From NCBI GenBank assembly GCA_019186985.1, contig JABARQ010000027.1, positions 1 through 64,000 on the forward strand: a stretch of 64,000 nucleotides of DNA, read 5' to 3'. The translations under genes were made by a program, and so were the position numbers. Shown here piece by piece: positions 50,582 through 60,400 of the stretch (position 1 is the stretch's first letter; the number at the start of each line of letters is the position of its first letter). This DNA is from Prosthecobacter sp. GTDB taxonomy: Bacteria > Verrucomicrobiota > Verrucomicrobiia > Verrucomicrobiales > Verrucomicrobiaceae. Under the pieces are notes generated by a model. That model searched no databases, was not told the origin of the DNA, and saw nothing but the letters and a program-made list of their open reading frames with translations.

Positions 50582-51717
50582 CTCCCGTTCACATTGTTGA
50601 TGCCCGTCGCTCCCCCATCGGCCGCTTCGGCGGCGGCCTGAAAGACCTCGCCGCCGTGGATCTCGCCTGCGCCGTCGCGGAGCAGGTGGTGCCCGCAGGA
50701 CTGCGCGCTCACATCGACCAGGTGATCCTCGGCCAGGTGCTTCAGGCCGGCGCGGGGATGAACGTGGCGCGTCAGGTCGGCCTGAAACTGGGTTTGCCCG
50801 AACAGGTGCCCGCCTTCACCGTCAACATGGCCTGCGGCTCCTCGCTGAAGGCCGTGGCGCTTGCGGCCGACGCCATCCGCTCCGGGGAAGCCGGGCTTGT
50901 GCTGGCGGGCGGAGTGGAGGTGATGAGCCGCGCACCACACTATGTCATGGACGCGCGCTTTGGCCGCAAGCTCGGCGACATCGCCATGCAGGACGCCCTG
51001 TTCGTGGACGGACTCAGCGACCCGCTGCTGAAGATCGGCATGGGCGAGACGGCGGAGCGCATCGCGGACAGGCTGGGCATCACACGCCGGGACCAGGATG
51101 CCTTCGCCGCCCTCAGCCAGGCCCGCGTCGTGGAGCATCGCCCGTCCCTGGCCCGTGAAATCCTGCCCGTCGCCGGTGTCGAGGCGGACGAGCACCCACG
51201 CGCCGACACCACGGCGGAGTCGCTCGCCAAGCTGAAGCCCGCCTTCCGCAAGGACGGCTCGGTCACCGCAGGCAACGCCTCCGGTATCAATGATGGTTCG
51301 GCCATGGTACTGCTGGCCGGCGGGGACGCCCTGCAGGCGCACGGCCTCGTCTCCCGGGCGCGCATCCTCGCATGCACGGCCGTCGGCTGCGATCCTGCCG
51401 TCATGGGCCTGGGCCCGGTCGGCGCCATCCGACGCCTCTGCGCGGTCACCGGCTGGAGCCTCGCTGAAGTCGAGGCGGTCGAGATCAACGAGGCCTTTGC
51501 CGTGCAAACCCTGGGCTGCGCCCGCGAACTCGGCCTGCCGCTCGAAAAGCTCAACCAACGAGGTGGCGCGATCGCCCTCGGCCATCCCATCGGCGCCAGC
51601 GGCGCCCGTGTCCTGGTGACCCTGCTGCACCTCATGGAGGACCGGAACCTTCGCCGCGGCATCGCCAGCCTCTGCATCGGCGGCGGCATGGGCATCGCCA
51701 TGGCCGTGGAAAGGTAG
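50578..51717 (+). CDS. Acetyl-CoA C-acetyltransferase (thiolase)
   Basis: This 379-residue thiolase has Cys86 in NMACGSSLKA as the nucleophile, GHPIGASGAR with the catalytic His, and CIGGGMGIA with the second Cys near the C-terminus. These are the three thiolase signatures. It would cleave acetoacetyl-CoA to acetyl-CoA or make it. Together with the SDR and CoA transferase upstream it forms a complete route from 3-hydroxybutyrate to acetyl-CoA. Confidence 0.95.
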   Translation: MTPVHIVDARRSPIGRFGGGLKDLAAVDLACAVAEQVVPAGLRAHIDQVILGQVLQAGAGMNVARQVGLKLGLPEQVPAFTVNMACGSSLKAVALAADAIRSGEAGLVLAGGVEVMSRAPHYVMDARFGRKLGDIAMQDALFVDGLSDPLLKIGMGETAERIADRLGITRRDQDAFAALSQARVVEHRPSLAREILPVAGVEADEHPRADTTAESLAKLKPAFRKDGSVTAGNASGINDGSAMVLLAGGDALQAHGLVSRARILACTAVGCDPAVMGLGPVGAIRRLCAVTGWSLAEVEAVEINEAFAVQTLGCARELGLPLEKLNQRGGAIALGHPIGASGARVLVTLLHLMEDRNLRRGIASLCIGGGMGIAMAVER

Positions 51718-51791
51718 CCTCCACGCAGACAGTTCGCTTTTCCCCGGCAAGTCCCCGAAATTCCCGCGTTATCCTCAGCCCAGCCTATTTT

Positions 51792-52415
51792 ATGAAACTG
51801 CTCCCCGCCTTCCTCTTTTCCGCCGTCACCGCCACCTGCGCGCTTGCCGACCCCGTCGCTCTTTTTGACGGACGCACCTTCACCGGCTGGGAGGGCAACA
51901 CCGGCAGCGTCTGGCGCATCGAGGACGGCGCCCTGGTGGCGGGCAGCCTGGAGAAGAAGCAGGAGAAGAACGACTTCCTGGCCACCACCAAGTCCTATTC
52001 AAACTTCGAGCTGACGCTGAAATGGAAGCTGGAGGGCACCGAAGGCTTCGTGAACGGAGGCGTTCAGTTCCGCACCAAGCGCATTCCCAACCACCATGAG
52101 GTCTCCGGCTACCAGGCGGACCTTGGCAAGGGCTATGACGGCGCGCTCTATGATGAAAGCCGCCGCAAGAAGATGCTCGCCCAGCCCTCTCCGGAAGTGC
52201 TGGAAAAGGCCCGCAAACCCCTGGGTGAATGGAACGACTACCGCATCCGCGCCGAGGGTCCGCGCATCCAGATCTGGCTCAACGGCGTCCAGACCGTCGA
52301 TTACACCGAGACCGAGCCGGGCATCGACATGAGCGGCATCATCGCCGTGCAGATCCATGGCGGCGCCACCTCCATCGTCCGCTACAAGGACCTCCGCATC
52401 GAGGAGCTGAGGTAA
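51792..52415 (+). CDS. DUF1080 protein (3-keto-disaccharide hydrolase type)
   Basis: This 207-residue protein has a signal peptide (MKLLPAFLFSAVTATCALA). The DUF1080/LamG-like fold is visible as LFDGRTFTGWEGNTGSVWRI near the start and EFKLHGGATSIVRYKDLRIEEL-like C-terminal sequence. Domain relatives act on 3-keto sugars or related glycosides in Planctomycetes and Verrucomicrobia. It sits alone between the thiolase and metX genes. Confidence 0.85.
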   Translation: MKLLPAFLFSAVTATCALADPVALFDGRTFTGWEGNTGSVWRIEDGALVAGSLEKKQEKNDFLATTKSYSNFELTLKWKLEGTEGFVNGGVQFRTKRIPNHHEVSGYQADLGKGYDGALYDESRRKKMLAQPSPEVLEKARKPLGEWNDYRIRAEGPRIQIWLNGVQTVDYTETEPGIDMSGIIAVQIHGGATSIVRYKDLRIEELR

Positions 52416-52478
52416 GGCGCCGCCCCGGGCTTTTCGGCCTTTGACATCCGGCCCTTTCTCAACTCCTCATCCCTGTTC

Positions 52479-53684
52479 ATGTCCAAAGGCCTCGGCGAAA
52501 CCCGCACCCAGTTCTTCCATCTCGGCAGCGCCGCCGAGCCGTTTGTCTTCGCCAACGGTGAGCAGCTTCCCGGCATCACGGTCGCCTACGAGATGTACGG
52601 CAGGCTGAACGCCCGCAAGACCAACGCCATCCTGCTCTTCCACGCCCTGTCCGGCAGCCAGCACGCCGCCGGTTACAACCCGGAGGTCCCGGGGCTCTTC
52701 GGACGCTGGACCGACGACGTGAAGCACGGCTGGTGGGACCTGTTCATCGGCCCGGGCAAGGCGCTCGACACCAACCGCTACTGCGTCATCTGCGCCAACT
52801 ACCTCGGCGGCTGCTACGGCAGCAGCGGGCCCGCCTCCCTGAACCCCGAGACTGGCAAACCTTACGGCGCCGACTTTCCGCCTGTGCTCAGCAGCGACGT
52901 GGTGCGCAGCCAGGCCGCGCTGCTGGATCATCTCGGCATCAAGAAGCTGCACGCCGTCATCGGCTCCTCCGTCGGCGGCCTGCTGGCGATCAACTTCGCC
53001 ACGCTCTATCCCGAGCGCGTGAAGATCGTCATGCCCGTGGCCACCGGCCTGCGCACCACGGTGCTGACACGCCTGACCTTGTTTGAGCAGGTGCTGGCCA
53101 TCGAAAACGACCCGCATTTCAAGGGCGGTGATTACTACGAGGGCGAGGCTCCCGAGTACGGCCTGGCGCTGGCCCGCATGATCTCGCACAAGACCTTCGT
53201 CCATCTCGACGCCATCGAGCGGCGCGCCCGCCAGACCGTGTCCCAGCCCAACGGCCAGCTCGCCTGGTACCAGGTCGGGCACAACGTCGAAAGCTACATG
53301 CTGCACCAGGGCAAGAAGTTCGTGAAGCGCTTCGATGCCAACGCCTACCTGCGCATCATCAACATGTGGCTGCGCTTCGACCCTCTGCGCGACGCCGGCG
53401 TGGACAGCTACGACGAGCTCTTCGCCCGCAGCCGCCAGGCGGGTCATCACTACCTCGTGTTCAGCATCGACAGCGACTTCTGCTTCTACCCCGAGGAGCA
53501 GGCCGAGATGGTCTCCGCCCTGGAGCGCGCCGACGTTTCGAGCATGCACATCACCGTGCACTCCGACAAGGGGCACGACTCCTTCCTGCTCGAGCCCCAG
53601 CTCTACACCCCCCACCTGGTTTACACCCTGGAAGGCCGCTGGCAGAAATCCTCCCTCGACGACCCCGTCAACGACGTGGAGTAG
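52479..53684 (+). CDS. metX: Homoserine O-acetyltransferase-like protein (MetX family)
   Basis: This 401-residue alpha/beta-hydrolase resembles MetX, which acetylates homoserine in methionine synthesis. The nucleophile elbow is IGSSVGG with Ser164, different from the usual GGSMGGM; oxyanion-type motifs NYLGGCYGSSGPASLNP and SIDSDFCFYP with Asp, and HDSFLLEP with His, complete the triad. YVVICANY-like sequence and GYNPEVPGLFGRWTD are family-like. The divergence leaves open a serine or other acetyl-acceptor. The start follows a TTGACA 33 bases upstream. It is convergent with dnaE, ending 31 bases away. Confidence 0.75.
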   Translation: MSKGLGETRTQFFHLGSAAEPFVFANGEQLPGITVAYEMYGRLNARKTNAILLFHALSGSQHAAGYNPEVPGLFGRWTDDVKHGWWDLFIGPGKALDTNRYCVICANYLGGCYGSSGPASLNPETGKPYGADFPPVLSSDVVRSQAALLDHLGIKKLHAVIGSSVGGLLAINFATLYPERVKIVMPVATGLRTTVLTRLTLFEQVLAIENDPHFKGGDYYEGEAPEYGLALARMISHKTFVHLDAIERRARQTVSQPNGQLAWYQVGHNVESYMLHQGKKFVKRFDANAYLRIINMWLRFDPLRDAGVDSYDELFARSRQAGHHYLVFSIDSDFCFYPEEQAEMVSALERADVSSMHITVHSDKGHDSFLLEPQLYTPHLVYTLEGRWQKSSLDDPVNDVE

Positions 53685-53715
53685 GCGGGAACGGCAGGGT
53701 AAATCGTCTGCTGCG

Positions 53716-56700
53716 CTACATCCAGATCATCAGCTGCTGGATCAGGTCCTTGGTCTGGGTGACGCGGAACTCGTCACCGGCCTGCAGGCGGACCTTGCTG
53801 CCGCCGTTGTAGGCGAATTCAAAGATCACCGGAAGCTCGCCGGGATGCTGGACCAGGACTTCGTGAATGCGTTCCAGGTCAATCTGCCCGTGACGCCGAC
53901 AGTCGAGGCGCAGGAGCAGGGGCTTCGGCGGCGCGGGCGGGGCGGCCGGCTTTTCCACCACGGTGGTCGCGGCGTTCGGGTTGCGGGCCTTCTTCGGCTG
54001 CAGCTCCTTGGCGTCGCCCAGGGTCACCCGGTTGCCCTCGGTGCGCTGGTCCTTCATGCAGCGGCAGCGCAGGCCGAGCACCTTGCCGGGCTGCAGCAGG
54101 TCCTTGAACTTCTCGTACTCCTCGCTCCAGGCCATCATCTCGATCTGGCCGGTGAAGTCTTCAAAGGTGAAGGTGGCGAAGGGCCGGTTGTCCTTCTTCG
54201 AATACTTCACCGCACAGGTGTTGATGATGCCCGCAATCCAGATCGTCTGCGGCTTCTGCTTGGTGTCCACCTCGTGGATGGCGGCGATCTTGGTGATCTT
54301 GGACGAGTCGAAATGGCCGCGGAAGTTGTCGAGCGGATGCCCGCTGACGTAGAAGCCGAGCAGCTCCTTCTCATTCGCCAGGATCTCGTCATGTGTCCAG
54401 GGCGTGACGGCAGACTGCGTCTCCTGCCGGACCGCGCCCTTCTTGGGCTTGCCGAGGTCAAAGTCGTCGAAGAGCCCGCCCTGCCCCGCCTTGCGGTCCT
54501 TCTGTATGGAGGCGGCGCTGGCCAGCACCTGGTCAAGCCGCGCAAACATGCTGGCGCGGTCCTCCTTGGTGAAGTCAAACGCGCCCGCCTTCACCAGCGA
54601 CTCCATGGTCTTCTTGTTCACCGACTTGGTGTCGAGCCGTGAGCAGAAGTCCTCGAGGCTGGTGAACGGCCCGTTCCTGCCGCGCTCCTCGATGGCCGAG
54701 GCCATGGCGGCCTCACCGACGTTCTTGATCGCCGCCAGACCGAAGCGGATGGCGTTCGGCACGCCCTCGGGCGTCTCCGCATCCCTGGTTCGCTCAGGGG
54801 CGAACACCAGCAGGCTGCGGTTCACGTCCGGCGGCAGGATGTCGATGCCCATGCGCTGGCACTCACTGACGAAGTTGGCGATCTTGTCGGTGTTGCTGAC
54901 CTCGAGGCTGAGCACGCCGGTCATGAACTCGACCGGGTAGTTCGCCTTCAAAAAGGCGGTGCGGTAGGTGACGATCCCGTAGGCGGCGGAGTGGGACTTG
55001 TTGAAGCCGTACTGGGCGAACTTCTCCAGCAAGTCGAAGATTTCGTTCGCCTGCTTGGAGCCGATGCCGTTGGTCTTTTCACAGCCCTCGACGAAGACAA
55101 GACGCTGGCGGGCCATCTCGGCGGCGTCCTTCTTGCCCATGGCGCGGCGGAGAAGGTCCGCCTGGCCGAGCGTGAACCCGGCGAGCAGGTTCGCCGCCTG
55201 CTGCACCTGCTCCTGATAAACCAGGATGCCGTAGGTCTCCCTGGCGATCTTCTCCAGCAGCGGGTGGGGATACTCAACCTTCTCCAGGCCCTTCTTGCGG
55301 TTGATGTAGTCGGGAATGAACTGCATCGGCCCCGGTCGGTACAGGGCCAGGATAGCGATGATTTCCTCGATCTTGTCCGGCCCCAGCTGCTTGCAGGTGT
55401 TGACCATGCCGCCGGATTCCATCTGGAACACGGCGACCGTCTCGCCTCTCTGGATCAGTTCGAAGGTTTTCAGGTCCTCCAGCGGCGCATCCGCCGCCCG
55501 GAAGCCGGGCACCCGCTTGTGAATCCACTTCTCCGCCTCCTCGATGACCGTCAGGGTCTTCAGGCCGAGGAAGTCCATCTTCAGCATGCCCAGCTCGGTG
55601 AGCGGCTTCATGGCAAACTGGGTGACGATTTCCTCCTCGTTGCCGCGGGTGAGGGCGATGAAGGTGGAGAGCGGCTTGTCGCCGATGACGATGCCGGCGG
55701 CATGGATGCCCGTGCCGCGCGTAGTTCCCTCCAGGAAGGTGGCGTGCTTCCAGAGCTCCTGCGCCGCCGAATCGGTCTCGAGCAGCGACTTCAGCTCGGG
55801 GTTCTTCTCCTGGGCGTCCTTGAGCTCGATGTTCAGCTCGTCCGGGATCATCTTCGCCAGCCGGTCGGAGTCGCCGTAGCTCCAGCCGAGCACGCGCCCG
55901 ACATCGCGGATGACGCTCTTGGCGCCCATGGTGCCGAAGGTGATGATGTGGCTAACGCTCAGCTCGCCATACTTTTCACGCACATACTGGATGACCTCCG
56001 GGCGGCGCGTCTGGCAGAAGTCGATGTCAATATCCGGAGGACTGACGCGCTCCGGGTTGAGGAAGCGCTCGAACACCAGCTCGAAACGAAGCGGGTCGAT
56101 GTCCGTGATGCCGAGCACATACGCGACGAGCGAACCGGCGGCGGAACCACGGCCCGGACCGACCGGAATGCCATGCTCCTTGGCCCAGTTGATGAAGTCC
56201 CAGACAATGAGGAAGTAGCTGGTGAAGTTCTTTTCGTTCAGCAGCGCCAGCTCGTAGTCCATGCGCTTGCGCAGCACCTCGTCATTCAGCGCCCGGTCCC
56301 GGCCGTAGCGCCGGATCAGCCCCTCCTCGCAGAGCTGGCGCAGGTAATGGCTCCGGTCCATCCCGTTCTCGGGGTTGTAGAGCGGGTAGCGGTCGATGCT
56401 GGTCGAGTCGAGCCGGATGTCCAGGTTGCACTTCTCGGCGATCTCCAGGGTGGCGTCACAGGCCTCGGGAATCTCGGCAAACAGGGCGCGCATCTCCTCC
56501 GCCGTCTTGAAGTAAACCTCGGGCGAGTAGGTCAGGCGGTTCTGGTCATGGACGTTCGCGCCGGTGCCGATGCAGATGAGCAGGTCATGGCTTTCATGAT
56601 CCTCGCGGTTCATGAAGTGCACGTCGTTGGTGGCGACCGTCTTCAGCCCGTAGCTTTTGCTCCATTCCAGGAGCTGGCGGGTCACGGTCCGCTGCTGCTC

Positions 56701-57297
56701 CATGCCGTGGTTCTGGAGTTCCAGGTAAAAGTTCTCCGGGCCGAAGATGTCAACGAACTCCCGCAGGCTCTTCTCCGCCTCGTCCTTGCGGTCGGTGAGC
56801 AGAAGCTGGTTGATCTCACCGTTGATGCAGCCGCTCAGGCAGATCAGGCCCTTGCTGTGCTGGCGCAGCAGGTCCTTGTCCATCCGGGGATGGTACCACT
56901 GGCCGAAGAGGTGGGCCTCGGTGACGATCTTGGACAGGTTTTCATAGCCCTCGTTGCTGGAGGCCAGCAGGGTCAGGTGGGAGGCCCGTTTCCGGCCGGG
57001 CACCTCCTTCTTCTCGTGCATCGAGCCGGGGGCCAGGTAGGCCTCGCACCCCAGGATGGGCTTGACGACTTTTTCCAGCTGCTCCGGGGTGGCCACCTCC
57101 CCCTTTTTCAGCTTTGGCTTCGTCTTCAGGGCGGCCATGTAGAAGTCGATGGCCGCGTACAGGTTGCCATGGTCGGTGATGGCCACCGCCGGCATTTTCA
57201 GCTTCTGGGCCCGCTTCACCAGGTCATCAATCCGGCAGGCCCCGTCGAGCAGGGAGAAGTCGGAGTGGACGTGGAGATGGACGAAGTTGTCTGCCAT
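53716..57297 (-). CDS. dnaE: DNA polymerase III subunit alpha
   Basis: DnaE is the replicative polymerase catalytic subunit, 1193 residues, a usual length for DnaE1. The N-terminal PHP domain starts FVHLHVHSDFSLLDGACR. The polymerase core has PDIDIDF (the catalytic Asp pair) near residue 425, and the helix-hairpin-helix and OB-fold regions follow in the C-terminal third. It is divergent from gltB with a 180-base intergenic region. Confidence 0.95.
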   Translation of the reverse strand: MADNFVHLHVHSDFSLLDGACRIDDLVKRAQKLKMPAVAITDHGNLYAAIDFYMAALKTKPKLKKGEVATPEQLEKVVKPILGCEAYLAPGSMHEKKEVPGRKRASHLTLLASSNEGYENLSKIVTEAHLFGQWYHPRMDKDLLRQHSKGLICLSGCINGEINQLLLTDRKDEAEKSLREFVDIFGPENFYLELQNHGMEQQRTVTRQLLEWSKSYGLKTVATNDVHFMNREDHESHDLLICIGTGANVHDQNRLTYSPEVYFKTAEEMRALFAEIPEACDATLEIAEKCNLDIRLDSTSIDRYPLYNPENGMDRSHYLRQLCEEGLIRRYGRDRALNDEVLRKRMDYELALLNEKNFTSYFLIVWDFINWAKEHGIPVGPGRGSAAGSLVAYVLGITDIDPLRFELVFERFLNPERVSPPDIDIDFCQTRRPEVIQYVREKYGELSVSHIITFGTMGAKSVIRDVGRVLGWSYGDSDRLAKMIPDELNIELKDAQEKNPELKSLLETDSAAQELWKHATFLEGTTRGTGIHAAGIVIGDKPLSTFIALTRGNEEEIVTQFAMKPLTELGMLKMDFLGLKTLTVIEEAEKWIHKRVPGFRAADAPLEDLKTFELIQRGETVAVFQMESGGMVNTCKQLGPDKIEEIIAILALYRPGPMQFIPDYINRKKGLEKVEYPHPLLEKIARETYGILVYQEQVQQAANLLAGFTLGQADLLRRAMGKKDAAEMARQRLVFVEGCEKTNGIGSKQANEIFDLLEKFAQYGFNKSHSAAYGIVTYRTAFLKANYPVEFMTGVLSLEVSNTDKIANFVSECQRMGIDILPPDVNRSLLVFAPERTRDAETPEGVPNAIRFGLAAIKNVGEAAMASAIEERGRNGPFTSLEDFCSRLDTKSVNKKTMESLVKAGAFDFTKEDRASMFARLDQVLASAASIQKDRKAGQGGLFDDFDLGKPKKGAVRQETQSAVTPWTHDEILANEKELLGFYVSGHPLDNFRGHFDSSKITKIAAIHEVDTKQKPQTIWIAGIINTCAVKYSKKDNRPFATFTFEDFTGQIEMMAWSEEYEKFKDLLQPGKVLGLRCRCMKDQRTEGNRVTLGDAKELQPKKARNPNAATTVVEKPAAPPAPPKPLLLRLDCRRHGQIDLERIHEVLVQHPGELPVIFEFAYNGGSKVRLQAGDEFRVTQTKDLIQQLMIWM

Positions 57298-57361
57298 GGG
57301 CCGGGGGGCACTCCCTGGGTCATGGGGAGGGCCCTGGCAATCCTAAAATCAGACCTAACCG

Positions 57362-57390
57362 ATTCGTCGAGAAGATTGTGAATAAGTCAA
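57362..57390 (-). promoter_or_regulatory. Candidate dnaE promoter
   Basis: On the minus strand TTGACT (57390-57385) and ACGAAT (57367-57362) are 17 bases apart, in a relatively AT-rich stretch. The -10 matches only half of the consensus. Confidence 0.3.
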
Positions 57391-57477
57391 AACCGGCAGG
57401 GGAAGTGCTCCCGGGGAGGATTCCAGCCTTGCGTTCCAGAAGCAACGCGCCTAAATGCGGCCCCCTTTTGCACAAAA

Positions 57478-60400
57478 ATGACCTCCCCAGGACTCTCCCA
57501 AAACGGTCTCCCGCCCGCCCAGGGCCTCTATGATCCACGCAATGAGCACGATGCGTGCGGCGTCGGCTTTGTCTGTCATATGAAGGGGAACAAATCCCAC
57601 AAGATCGTTGCGGACGCCCTGCAGATCCTGGAAAACCTCGACCACCGCGGCGCCTGCGTGGAGGAAAACACCGGCGACGGCGCCGGCATCCTCATCCAGA
57701 TGCCTCACAAGTTTCTCGCCAAGGTGGCAAAGGCCGGCGGCTTCGAGCTTCCCGAACCCGGCCGGTACGGTGTCGCCAACGTCTTCACCTCCCGCGATCC
57801 CGAAGCTCGGAAAAAGGGCCAGGCGACCTTTGAAAAGGTGGCCGCTGAAGAAGGCATGCCCGTCATCGGCTGGCGCGACCTGCCTACGGACAATTCCACC
57901 CTCGGCAAGTCCGCCAGGGCCAGCGAACCCGTGGTCCGCCAGGTTTTTGTGAAACGCCCCGCCTCCGCGGCGGACGACCTCGCCTTCGAACGCAAGCTTT
58001 ACGTCCTTCGCAAGGTCGCCCACAATGCCATCCGCGTGGCGAAGATCGACACCAGCTGGTACGCCCCCAGCATGAGCTGCCGCACCCTGGTGTACAAAGG
58101 CATGCTCACCCCGGCCCAGGTCGGCGGCTACTACCTCGACCTCAGCGACGCCGACATGAAGTCCGCCCTGGCCCTGGTGCACAGCCGCTTCTCCACCAAC
58201 ACCTTCCCCAACTGGGAGCGCTCCCACCCCTACCGCTACATCGCCCACAACGGCGAGATCAACACCCTGCGCGGCAACATCAACTGGATGCTCGCCCGCC
58301 AGTCCCTGTTCGCCTCCGAACTGTTCGGGGATGACATCCAGAAGATCAAGCCGGTCATCAACGTCGACGGCTCCGACTCGACCATCTTCGACAACTGCCT
58401 CGAGCTCCTCGTGCTCAGCGGCCGCTCGCTGCCTCATGCGATGATGATGATGATTCCTGAGCCCTGGAGCGGCCATGAATCCATGAGCGAGTCCAAGAAG
58501 GCCTTCTACGAGTATCATTCCTGCCTCATGGAGCCCTGGGACGGCCCCGCCTCCGTGGCCTTCACGGACGGCACCATGATGGGCGCCACCCTGGACCGCA
58601 ACGGCCTGCGCCCCTCCCGCTACTACGTCACCCACGATGACCTCGTCATCATGGGCTCCGAGGCCGGCGTGCTGCCCGTCGACCCCGCCAACGTCAAGCT
58701 CAAGGGCCGCCTGCAGCCCGGCAAGATGTTCATCGTCAACATGGAGGAGGGCCGCATCGTCCCCGACGACGAGATCAAGGAGAAGATCGCCGCCGAGAAG
58801 CCCTACCGCGATTGGCTCGACAAGAACCTCGTGAAGCTGGCGGACATCGCCGACGGAGCGCCCTGCCCCCTCCCCGACCATGAGACCATGCTGCAGCGCC
58901 AGCAGGCTTTTGGTTATACCTGGGAGGACCTGCGCATGCTCATGGTGCCGATGGCCCGTGACGGAGTCGAAGCCATCGGCTCGATGGGCACCGACATCCC
59001 CATCGCCGTGCTCTCCAGCAAGGCCAAGCTCCTTTACGACTACTTCAAGCAGCTCTTCGCCCAGGTCACCAACCCGCCGATCGACTGCATCCGCGAGGAG
59101 ATCGTCACCTCCCCCGTCACCACCATCGGCCGCGAGGGCAACCTGCTCGATCCGAAGCCGGAAAGCTGCCACCTGATCGAGCTGAAGACGCCGATCCTCA
59201 GCAACGAGGAGCTTTCCAAGCTCAAGTCCATCGCCGAAGGCGAGTTCGCCTCCGCCACCCTCGACATCACCTTTGATCCCAAAATGGGCGCAAAGGGCCT
59301 CGAAGCCGCCATGGACGCGCTCTGCGCCCAGGCTGACCAGCTCATCAAGCAGGGCCGCAACATCCTCATCCTCACGGACCGCGGCGTCAGCGCCGGCAAG
59401 GCCCCCATCCCGGCCCTGCTCGCCGTCGGCGGCCTGCACCATCACCTCATCCGCCAGGGCACCCGCACCCAGTGCGACATCGTGCTCGAGTCCGGCGAAC
59501 CGCGTGAGGTTCACCACTTCTGCACCCTCATCGGCTTTGGCTGCGGCGCGATCAACCCCTACCTCGCCTTTGAGACCCTCGACGACATGATCCGCCAGGG
59601 CCTCCTGGTGAACATCGACCACAAGAAGGCCGTTTACAATTTCATCAAGGCCGCAACGAAGGGCGTCATCAAGGTCGCCTCCAAGATCGGCATCTCCACG
59701 ATGCAGAGCTACCGCGGCGCCCAGATCTTTGAAGCCGTCGGCCTGTCCAAAAGCGTGGTCGACAAGTACTTCACCTGGACCGCCACCCGCGTGGAGGGCA
59801 GCGACATCAACGTCATCGCCGAGGAGGCCATCCAGCGCCATCAGCGCGGCTTCCCGGACCGCGACTCCCAGGTGCACGCCCTCGACGTCGGCGGCGACTA
59901 CCAGTGGCGCAAGGAGGGTGAGGCCCACCTGTTCAACCCGCTCACCATCCACACCCTGCAGAAGGCCGTCCGCACCGGCAGCTTTGACACCTTCAAGCAG
60001 TACTCCGCCCTGGTGAACACCCAGGTGAAGCAGCTCTACACCCTGCGCGGCCTGCTCGACTTCAAGGCGCAGACCCCGGTGCCGATCGACGAGGTCGAAA
60101 GCGTCGAAAGCATCATGAAGCGCTTCAAGACCGGCGCCATGAGCTATGGCTCCATCTCCAAGGAGGCCCACGAAACGCTCGCCATCGCCATGAACCGCAT
60201 CGGCGGCAAGTCGAACACCGGTGAAGGCGGCGAAGACCCCGAGCGCTACACCTGGACGAACGAAAAGGGTGACTCAAAGAACTCCGCCATCAAGCAGGTG
60301 GCCTCGGGCCGCTTTGGTGTCACCAGCCTCTACCTCAGCCAGGCACGCGAGATCCAGATCAAGATGGCCCAGGGCGCCAAGCCCGGTGAAGGCGGCCAGC

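Noticed and set aside
57451-60171. A 906-codon open frame opposite gltB
   Set aside because: It is the complement of the gltB amidotransferase region; the translation has no recognisable domain.
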